Source of the DNA: Brienomyrus brachyistius
Taxonomy: Eukaryota; Chordata; Actinopteri; Osteoglossiformes; Mormyridae
Direction of reading: 5' to 3'
NCBI RefSeq assembly: GCF_023856365.1
Contig: NC_064540.1
Location: 9,453,691 to 9,517,690 of the forward strand
Length of the DNA stretch: 64,000 bases
How positions within the stretch are numbered: position 1 is the first letter of the stretch; every line of letters starts with the position of its first letter. The position numbers were made by a program, and so were the translations under genes. The notes under the pieces are model-generated. The model made no database searches. It was not told where the DNA came from and saw only the letters and a program-made list of their open reading frames with translations. Shown here in pieces: positions 27,431-38,749 of the stretch.

Positions 27431-30400
27431 TGTGGCCTCCCTCCCGCATCAAATACACGGTTTCATGGCACTGGCATCTCTGGACCGTTACAAGTAAAAG
27501 AAGAACCGCTACATGCCACCTACGAGGCTGCGTATTTGCATGCACCGTTTTAATGTGCCCAAAGAGTGTGGTTCTGCATCAGTACCATCTGGGGATATCA
27601 GTTGCCATTGTGAAATGACTCACTTCATGAGTATATGTGTGTCTAAACAGACACACAAAATAAGGTCTAAGACCCCCAAAAGCTCGGTACCTCCTGTTCT
27701 AAAGTCTTGTAGTCAAAGGAAAGCCAAAACCAACACATATAAAGTTTCTTCCCAGCTCTTACTGTTCATTATGCCATAAATGCTACACCAACAGCTGCCC
27801 TGTGTCATGAATTCAAAATCTGAAAAAAAAACAATTAAAAATGTGAGACAGTGAAATGGCCTCTATCTTGGCAGGTACAGATGGGTTTCCTCTTTTTCCT
27901 ATTTGACAGATTGGTCGTCGAGGACTGACAGGATCCACTGTAAGGTATGTGAGGTATGCCTTTGACGCAGCTTGGTTTGACCCATCTGCTAGATCCAATG
28001 AGAATCATAAAGAATAAGACTGGATCAGAGTAGGGCTAAGGGGCTAAGGCAGACAGCAGTAAAATCCAGGACACTAAACTGCACCGTTAACCAGAGAATG
28101 AAAATCATGAGCAACACAAATTACAAGATAGTAAAAACAGCTGAAAAACCCACGACACGGAGGTTGAGACGATAAACATCACCAAACGCCAGCTTAAATC
28201 CAAGGGTAGACAGACTGACATTACTGTTGGGTCCCTGAGCAAGACCCTTAACTTTCTATGGCTCCCCGGGACTGTCTGACCCTGCTTTTTCAATTGTACG
28301 TCACTTTGGATAAAAGTGTTTACTAAATAAATACAAATATAAATGTAAGTGTTAATATATTGCTAGATGAGCTGCAGGTGTGAATGATCAGGGAGTGAAG
28401 GCGTGTAGCGTGGGCTTGGCTCTGGAGGCCCCTGGCGTCTGCAGCGGGTGGTCTGTGAGGCCGCGTCTGTGTCCTCAGAGACGGGCATGCTGGGGGGCGG
28501 CCGGCCAGGGGGGCGCACCCGCATGAGCCCAGCGGCAGGTGACAGGAGACAGGGGCTGGAGCACAGTGAGGAGGGTGAGTTTGCCTTCATGCCTCTGCAT
28601 ATCCTGCCTGCATCGGCATCATGCCCTTAAACCGAGTGCAGTGCATTTTACAGTACCTTATGCGATGGACTGTACAGCATATGCATGCAGTGTGACATAC
28701 TGGTATATTTCATTACTGTTGTTACAGTCTGTTACTGATCAGTGTACTCTGTTACTGTTTTTACTGTCTGTTGCTGATAGCAGTATAATTTACTACTGTT
28801 TTTAAGGTCTGCTACTGATAGCAATATGCTTTGTTACTGGTTTTACTGCCTGTTTTGGATATCGGTATATTTTAGTACTGTTTTTTTACTGTTTATTATT
28901 GATATCAGCAGTTGTTAGGTGACCGGTCTGTGTGAGTGTCCCACAGCAAGGTGACTGGTCTGTGTGAGTATTCTACAGTGATGACGGGTCTGTATGAGTG
29001 TCCCGCAGTGATGAAGACTAGGTGACCAGTCTGTGTGAGTGTCCTGCAGTGAGGTGACTGGTCTGTGTGAGTATCCTACAGTGATGATGGCAAGGTGACC
29101 GGTCTGTGTGAGTGTTCCACAGCAAGGTGACCAATTCGTATGAGTGTCCCGCAGCGAGGACAGTGAGGTGACTGTGTGAGTGTCCTGCAGTGATGTGATC
29201 AGTCTATGTGAGTATCCTGCAGCAAGGTGATCGGTCTGTGTGAGTGTCTCGCAGTGAGGTGACTGGTCCGTGTGTGTGTCCCGCAGTGAGTATAGTGAGG
29301 TGACCCGTCTATGTCAGTTAATGCAGCAAGGTGACCGGTCACTGGGGTTTCTAGAGGATTATTTATAACAAAACGGATCTGTTTCTGGATTATCACTTTG
29401 TTTGATTTTAAACATGCTCCAGAAACAGAGTGTAGTAGTGACCCAGAGAGCAGCATTACGGAGGGTAACATACATGGATGTATTCAAAGATTCAAAGAGT
29501 CACCAAGTAAACAGGGTTCTGTGAGGAGTCCCTTGTCATTGCAATTAACCATAGAGGTTTTAGTTTTGTGCTCAGACCATCACCAGCCTTGGGGGGGGGG
29601 GGAGGGGGGGCTGTTTTTCATGCTGGGTTGCCGTTGGCAGTGGCCAGTGGGTAGTAGTGTCCTATTACCTACCAGGTTAGGACTTTAAATCTCGTCCCTG
29701 CCCTGTGTTTCCTAGGAGAGGCTCCAGACCCATCATGATCCTGTACTGATTCGGTAGTTTTATCATGGCTGAATTTTTTGATTTATGCCAGTTTTTTTTT
29801 TGGACTATGGAGAAATACTTCTGGAGTGAGACTCCTCAGAACAGGACATCTGTATCACAGTGCCAGTCATCACTCTGTATACGAAACAGCTTAACGGTTT
29901 GCAGGTGGAGAAGATGGTGGGTGATCAGTAGATGGTGGGTGATCTTTCATGTGAAGTCAGTGACAGACAGACAGTCATGCATTTTTATTGATCCCTGGGT
30001 AAATTCATTTTCCTACAGCAGCAGAAGAACAGAAATGAATACAGAGGGCAGAAGTCTTTTAAGGAGGCAATAAGCGTGGTACAAACAAACAGATATATGT
30101 GCATAAATATATAAGATAAATATAAATTAAGGAGTGGTCTACATGCGTATACGTAGTGAAATAGTGGTGTTTAAATGCTGTCCTAGCCTGTGTTATGGTT
30201 TGGGGTGGGGCAGGTACCTCAGCAGGGGACATTGCAGTGCTTGATGCCAGCAGGCAGAAACAGTCCCCAGCTGCATTTCTTGTAATACCCTGGTGGGATG
30301 AGCCAATAGCTAAAGGTGGATGGACACGACTGTGCATGATGTGGGAGCTGTGGCCTTTCAAGACCAAGTGCAATGTGGTGGGTGTGGCTTGTCACATCCA

Positions 30401-31376
30401 TGCACAGGGTGGGAGGTGTGGCCTGACATGATCAAGTGTGCGGTACGGTAGCTGTGGCCTATTACAACCAAGAGCGGTGTGTGTGTGTGGGGGTGTGGGG
30501 GCTGTGGTCTGTCTCAATTGAATGTGGTGTGTGGTCTGTCGTTACCAAGTGCAGTGTGGGGGGGCACACTGCCTGTCTCAGAGCTGCCAACCTGCTGCTT
30601 CCAGATGTCAGCTGAGTTTCTTGTAAATTTTCACAAGTGCCTCTTCTGAATTTCGCTGAATATAGTTCCGTTTCACAGTACGGTTATTTATAAAATTCAG
30701 TATCAGTATATCCATAAATACATACGTATGTGAGGTGACAACTGACATAAATATATGTGTTTGTGTTAAGGACAGAGCGACAGGTAGCCTGCGTTTCAGT
30801 GTGTGCTTGAGCATAGGGACCGAAGCTAGTATTACTGCCATCACAACATGACCACATAAACAGTCCCCACGCTTGAGTATTGCTGCTCTCTGAGGACTGA
30901 ATTTCACAGTATGAGCACAAATTCAGTTTAAGAATAAGAGAACACTAAACAGATCAGAGATGGGCTGGTATTGGGAGGAAGAGTAAGAGGATGGGAGGAT
31001 GAGAAAGGGGATGTGAGGAAGGATAAGGAAGAGAGTGGAAGAGTAAGGTGAGAGGAAAAGCAAGGTCGAGGGAGGGTGTATGGATGTGCAAGGGGTTAAA
31101 GTGCAGCGAGGAAAAGTGAGAAGGTGCGAGGACGAGTAAGGAAGAGTAAGGAGGTATTCAGATGTATGAGGAGCTGTCACTCAGTCAGTGTTCTGCTCCT
31201 GTTACCCAGGTCCCTGTGAGGAGGCCATGGACGGCAGGTGTGGAGAGCGACCTCGGCCTGGGAGCCAGGAGCTGAGACCTGTCCCAGTAGGTGACCCACA
31301 GTGGCTCCTCTCAGTCTAGAGGTAGTCCAGCCTGTGCTGTCCTTTGCCTCAGCAAAAGCATAATTTCATCAATAGC

Positions 31377-31438
<62 letters not shown>

Positions 31439-34400
31439 TCCTCCTCCCTCCACCCTGACACAGGGGGCCATGCTGTCCCAGTGGAGGGAGCAGTTTCGCA
31501 GCCAAGCCCGAGTGCGATGCCCTCGCCCCGGCTGTTGTCTCGACTTTCCCAGCCTCTATGGCCTCAAGTACCACTACCAGCGCTGTCTGGGGGTAAGTGC
31601 TGCCCCCGGGGCCAACTAAGGTTGCGCGGGGATGAGGGCCGTGGCCAGCGTCGCCTGAGGGGTTAGGACTGGGGCTGGCCGGTGCTGCCAAGGAGTAAGG
31701 GCTGTGGCTAGGGCAGGAGAGTGCTGCTGGGGGTAAGGACCACGGCTGGGGAGGGAGTGCTGCTGGGGGTAAGGGCCCACGCTGCCAAGGGGTAAGAGCT
31801 GAAAGCGAGAGTCGGAGAGCCATGTTCGGCATGAAGTGCCCACGTTCATGTGTGTTGTGCCGCAGGCACCGCCAGCAGAGCGCCAAAGTCACCACTGCCC
31901 ACACTGCAAGGGCACCTTCTCCACGGAGGCTCGCCTGAGGAAGCACCTGGCCTGGAGCCACCCCGGCTGGGCCCTCCGTGCACCAGCACGGCTCAGGTTC
32001 GGGGCACCAGAGCTTTCACCCACCAGGAAAACCGGTGGAAAAAGGTACCAGAATTCCATCTACTGTGGCACAGCAGTAGGGCAGCTAACAGACTGGGGCT
32101 TAGTATGAGCAGGTATTTCCTTCTTGAGCACTGCCACGTATAAGGATAAGGAATGGAACAGCTTCGTAACATTCGAGAAGAGGCTCATCGCTGCTGTACC
32201 ATTGAATGGGCTGTCTGCCTTTACTCGCTAACTATATAATGAGGCAGGGTTAATTTAATTTCCTCCTCCACCGCAGGCCCACAAAATCCCCAAACCCCAT
32301 CCCTGGGGTCCCAAAGGTTTTGAAGGCCCAGCACACAGCCCACCCAGCCCAGAATGGCGAGAGAGTGCCCCAGACCCAGCCGAGCAGCAGCAGCTCTTCT
32401 GACAGCTCGTCCTGGACCTCTGCCAGCAGTGGGAGTGAGAGTGACAGTCCCTCCCCACTTTTGCCGGAGGCAGAGGAGCATGAGGAGGCAGAGGATGAGG
32501 AAAAGGATCTGGAGAGATCGAGGCATAGTAAGAGCACAGTCCCAGCAGCGGGAATGGGAGGAGAACACAGCCTCGGGTCGCACGTGGTTTGGGTCACAGA
32601 GGCTCAGAGCTGACGTTAAACACACTGTCAGCACTTACCAGCAGGGTGGCACTGTGGTCACAGTAAACAGGGTTAGGCTTACAAGGGTGACCCCACAGCA
32701 CTGGGCAGCACACATGCAGTGGCTGGGCCTCCCCTATGGCCAGTCACACAGAGTGGGTGGGTTGCGGGGGGCCTACTACCTCTGGACGCCATCTGAGGCA
32801 CTCAATGTCCTGCATCTTCTTTGCTTTTTGTCTTCTACTTGAGCCAGGAAGGAAACAAAAAACTCCCAAGAAGTTCACTGGGGATCAGCCGTCCATATCC
32901 GGCACCTTTGGCCTGAAAGGTGATCTGTCTTCAAATGTCCCCATAATATGATTAAAATCCTGTTGTTTTGACCATGTTTTCAGTCTCCACCACAGGAAAC
33001 TTAATAAAAATCTGTGATTGCAATAAAAAAAAAACCTAAAAATGGCAAAAGTCTTATATGTTGTTTGTTTATTTATCGTTACAGTTAGTGCTTGATAGGG
33101 GTTAAGGTTGACATTGTTGGGATTAGGGTTTTTCCCCAAAGAACTGAATGGAGAATCACAGGAGTGATAAGAATATCTGAAGTTTGTGTGTGTCTGTGTG
33201 TGTTTTTGTGTGTTTAAATGCAGGACTGACCCAGTCGGAGGACAGACCGAAGGGCCGGGGGGCAGGAGCTGACTGGAACGGCTTCACCCAGGGCTGCATG
33301 AGGAAGACCCCCCCCGCCTCCCACCCCGGTAAGCTGGCCCATAGACGGGGCCAGACCTGCATTTCTTTCAGCAGTGCCACGTCCCCTTGGGTCATGGCGT
33401 CCCTCCTCAGGGGAACAGAATTCCCGTCCCACGACCTGCTGATTGCACACGAGCTTCCTTTAGTGCAGAGACCTCTGCACCTGACAGGCACAGCTGTGTT
33501 AGAGGCGGTCAGTGTCTCACAGGATGCTCAGCAGGAGTGTGGTTTAAATATTCCCACGTCTGAAACAACTGCACAGAAAATGGTTTGCTCTCTGCACCAA
33601 CAGTGCTCCAGTTATACTAACCTGAGACTGCTAACAAAAACCTGCATCATGGGCACAGGAATGGGTGAGCCTGTGCTGACATCTGATAAATACCCATTTG
33701 TTGTCCTTTTAATACTTTTAAGTGATAACTCACTTCCGGTGAGGTGATCTGAAATGATGCCGCTTGCATTTTCTCTGTGTTGTATCCCTTTCCTCCTGGT
33801 ATTCCGAGCTTCGCCAGCAGTCAACAGGCATGTAGTTATGCTAATTGGCATTTCCACATTGCCCGTAGTGTGTTGCTGTGTGTGTATGCACACTGTGATC
33901 CCATCCAGGGTGTCCCCTCCCTTTTGCCCTGTGATACCTGGGATAGACTGCAGGCCCCCTGAGACCCTGACCTGGATAAGTGGTTGGAAGACGGATGTAT
34001 TTCCTATTTTGGCTTCACTGGCTATGGCCTGTTCCTCATTTGCCGTCTTTTTCCAGTCAGTTACTGTGATCCTCAGCAGGCAGGAGACCAACTGAGCATT
34101 AAGTGCATTTTTCACTCCGGGTGAAGAGCTCAGTAACCCGACACTACTCCTGCCTTTTGCATGAAGCTGTGATGCAGCCAGACATGGTCCAGCCTCCACA
34201 GGCCAGCTGGGCAAGTTCTCTCAAACATCCTTCAATGTTCATGCACACTTAACTTTAAACTTCTCGTACATTCCGGCAGAAGTCCTCGCAAACAGTTCTC
34301 TGTGGGTGTAGGGATCATACCCAGACTGTCCCTGGTTTCCTGGGGCAGCTTGTCCTTGTGTGGAAGGTGCACTCTGTTTGAGGCGAATGCCTCTGAAACA

Positions 34401-37400
34401 AGCAGAGTTATATCTGGGGGTTGAGCCCACCCGGATGATAGTGTTAATTGATTTACTGTCGATGATCGCTGCAGTTGCCTAACTGCTCAACTACCCCACA
34501 GAGCATCCTGACGGCCGGGGGTGGCCCACCTTGATCGAACGGTCCAGGGGTCCCGTGAGGAGGCCCCTACCAGCCCACCCGAGACGCACAGAGGTCTGCC
34601 AGAAGGTAACCACTCCCTCATGCTACCAGTGCTAGCTGTCTGACAGTACACACATAGTCACATCAATATTGCATGACCATTGTTGTGTGGCAAAGCCACA
34701 AATGACTAAGCACTAGCTTATTGGTAGAAAGAAAAATGATGCTGCATCGTTCCTGATCGCATCTCTTCTCTATACCCAAGACCCACTTAAGCCTAACATT
34801 GTTATGCACCGCCATTAACCTTGTCATGCTCTTAAAGTATTCCAGTGAAGTGCTACATGATCATTTTAGCTCAGTTTTTACCCATTTAGATATTAGCCAC
34901 TTGAAGCACTTGATATTACTGTCTAGTAACTTAACCACTATGCCACCTATTGGCTTATTACATTATCACCCAATTATTGCATATTGCACTGCTTGGAAAC
35001 CTCAGAAACTACAGTACAGCCCTTCCCCTAGGGACACCCCCCATGTGTTGGGCTTTAACCCCTGCGTCTCCCACAGCTCCAGGATGCTCTCAGTTGTTCT
35101 CAGTGCCGGAGGCAGTTTTGCTCCAGGGCTGGGCTGGAGTTCCATACCGCCGTGGAGCACAGCGACAAGGTAACTAGCCAGTAGCTGTGTGAGACCCATT
35201 TTAAATTTAACATTCATTTAGCAGGTGGATTTTGTCCACAGCAACAAACAGTAAAGGTACATAATACTTCAGAAGCATTGTAACAGTAATACAACATGTA
35301 CGAACAGAAGAGTTATTCAGATCAGCACATCATGTAGGTTAGGTTCCTAAATGCAAAATAGAAGAGCATCCATTGTTGTCCAGGAAGCACAACCAGTGAA
35401 TGGACAGTGCAGATGGGGCAGGTCAGTGGTTAGATGAGTTGTTTCCAGAAAGGATGACTCGACGTGTTCCTTGAAAGCTGAGAGGGAGACTGCTGACTGA
35501 ATTTGGATGAGTAGCTCATTCTACCATTGATGAACCACAGTCTCACACAGTGGAGGGGATCACCAAGCCACATTGGCCTACTGACAGAAGACGATCAGGC
35601 AGGATATCACTACAGCACACAAGAAAAGAAAGAAATGACTTATGTACTCAGCCAGAGGGTGTCTTCAAGAAGAGAAAGATAAGACTGATGGGTACTCAGC
35701 CAGAACCAGAGGGCTTTGTTCATAAATCTCTGGAGAACAAGGTATGAGGGTAACGAGCGTGCCGGCCAGCAGGAGGTAGGACTGAGTGTGTCAAGTCATG
35801 AGGCTACGGTAGATCCAAGTACATGAATGGCATCTTGTGCTTCAAGAACTGGTCCAGGAAGGGAAGAGCAGAGGAGACCTAGACAAAGATGTAGGGAAGA
35901 AGAAACAAAGGTTATGGCAGAAGGGGATGCATGGAGGGGTGACAGATAGAACAGGCAGAGGGTGAATTGAATAAAGTAGTGATCAGAGACATGGGAATGT
36001 TTGACAAGTCAGTTGTCTGTGGGTCAGTAATGAGTCATGTGATGTGGTCTACTTTATTTCTGGCCAAGTGAGTCAGTGGAGTAGAGAACTGACTGGAGAG
36101 GTTAATAAGGTCAGGTTTATGAGGAAGTCAGCAACTTCTGGTGTATCAAGGTGGATGTTGAGGTCACCAAGGATGACCGGTTAAAGGTCTGTGGTCCAGT
36201 GATGTGTCAGGCTGAGGTCCAGTTCATTTCTGATCCGAGTCAATGCAGTAAAGAGCTGGCTCAAGCCAGATGATGTCAGGAAGGCAAGGAAGTCGGCAGC
36301 CTGTGGTCTTCCAAAGATGGATGTTGATGAATTTAGCAATGGTGACGAGCGGTGAACCAGCATCATATCAGATAAAACTTTATTTATCCAGAGGGAAATT
36401 GTTGTGCCAAAGCATTGCTCTCACTGTGCTGAAATATACCAAGAATAAAAAATACAATGCAATAGAAGAATAAGATTCTTCGACAATGTTGCCTAGTGGC
36501 CCTGCTTGATGATGAATGACAATTTACCACTCAGCAGCGTTAGTGATAGTAATTGCGTGGTACTTAAATGCCGAGAGAAAGTAGGTGTGAAAGTCCCAAC
36601 TCTTAGAGATTAGCAAACCTGTCCTCTCCTCCCCACCAAGTCGAGTTGGAAAAGAAGTTGTTGGTGGACAGAGTTGAAGTTCAAGTTTCTGTGACAGTCA
36701 GGATGTGGGATTATTAGTGAGTGGCGAGCGCAAGGAAGATGTCAGCTCTGTTGACTGCAGACTGACTATTCCAAATTCCCATGGCAATGGAGATGACAAA
36801 GGACTTCTAAACCAGGCGTAGATAGTCAAGATTGATTCCTCCTGAGAATAAAACCGGAGCTGCTTTTGGAGTGGACAGCAGGAACATCATGGAAGCACAG
36901 TGAAGGGGATAGATGGGAAAGAAGCCACTTAGCTTCTCAGAGAAACATAAAGGGAAGGGTGTTGTCAGCTATAAACCAAAGCCACGCTCAGCCAATCGCA
37001 AATTCCTTAACCAAAACTCCTAAGTTCCTTGACTGACTTCTCATAAATTAGTGCCAAATGGGGAAGCCAACTACTATTATCTGTCCTTTTGGATGTTAAG
37101 GTGTGTAGATGCTGCCCCGGTCAGGCACTTGGTCACCATAACTGTTTCTTAGTCACTTCTCAGATCACTCGGCTTTTTCTTTTAAGTCCAAAGTAGTGCT
37201 TCTTGCTGTCGGTGTGTTTTATCAACTTCTTGACCTCCACCATCACTGCGCTTGCTAACCACTGATCTGTCTGATTTTAGGTAATATATTCGACAGTCTG
37301 ATATAATTTAATATGTCTTTGCTATTCCATGATAAAATTTTTATAAGTGTTTGGTGCAGAGCTCATCAAATGTCATCCATCTCCATCACCAGAATCGATG

Positions 37401-38712
37401 TGGCAGAGAAGTAGAGGAGGTCAAGGTGCCTGTCTTCCAGTGCCAGCACTGTGGCAAAAATTATAGGTCCAAAGCCGGCCGAGACTACCACCTGCGATCA
37501 GCACATGCCACTGCGACCACTAGTGCTGCCATGGTGAGCAAGCCTTTGGCCATATTCTCACCCCTGTTTATCTGTGGCAAGGCTGGAGAAAGGGTTTCTG
37601 GGAAAGAAGGGACTCGATACTGAGCAGCCAAGGAAATGGCCAGATAAAATAGGGTCTGCAGGATACCAGCATATCCAATACTATGACTATATTTGTGACC
37701 CATCACCACGTAATGAGTCTTATGGGTGTATTTCTACCAGTGCGACCTAAGACTCATTTCGTGGTGATGGGTCACATTTGCTTAAGTAATTGACGCCAGT
37801 TTTCTATCTGTAGTGATAAATCCTGGAAAGGGAGGAAGGATTTATTACAGGTGTTTGACCTTCCTGGTATAGATTCGAGTGGACAGGTGGCACTCATTGT
37901 GAAAAATCTGGTTTTATCAAATGCATTTTAGAAGCAGGGATGTTTTGTTTATGCTTGTTTATAGACCGTGTAGTTTGTAATGCATATTCATGGCCTACAG
38001 AGATGTGGCTGTTTTTCTTGCTTCCCCCCACCCTGTTTGTGCCTTGGACTTGGTGCGTGGTTCTGCTGGCTCCCCCAATTCTGCCGAGCAGGGCCTGAAG
38101 AGGCAGCAGCCGAACGAGGGCCGCGAAGAAGGGGAGAACCTAGATGATGGGGGGAGTGAGAAGGAGGAGCAGATGGAGGAGGAAGTCGAGGAGGAAGAAC
38201 ATCGAGATGGCAGCAGTACGGAGGAAGAGGAACAGCCAGAGCCAGGAGACCCCAAGAGGGAAGGTCGGTGTGAGCGCATTCCGACTGAGGAAGAGGAGCA
38301 GGCGACAAGACTCATGTCAACAGAGGAAGAGGGGCGGCCTGAGCATGTGCTGACAGGGGGTGAGCGGCGGCCCGAGCTTATGCTGACCATGGAAGAGGGG
38401 CGGCCAGAGGAGGACTTTGGGAGGACGCCCAGTGGGAGGGTGCGGCGCCGATCTGCCCAGGTGGCCGTGTTCCACCTGCAGGAAATTGCAGAAGATGAGT
38501 TGGCCAGTGACTGGGGAGGACGAAGACATCGGAGGGATGACCTCGTCCCCGACAGTAGGAAGGTGAGACACCTGCACACTCATGCACAAATACATACAGC
38601 CACACGTAGCCACTAATGTACAAACATGCAGACACTCACGCACAAACACCTAGAGACACACATGCTCATGCATGAACACATACAGGCACACACGCGAACA
38701 CATTCAAGCACA

Positions 38713-38749
<37 letters not shown>

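Noticed and set aside
31311..31961. 216-codon minus-strand open frame with a poly-His/Thr tail
   Set aside because: Antisense to znf512b exon 4, part of exon 5 and the TG microsatellite; proline/alanine content reflects the GC-rich intron.
37995..38579. 194-codon minus-strand Ser/Pro-rich open frame
   Set aside because: Shadow of the Glu/Arg-rich exon 12 of znf512b on the opposite strand.
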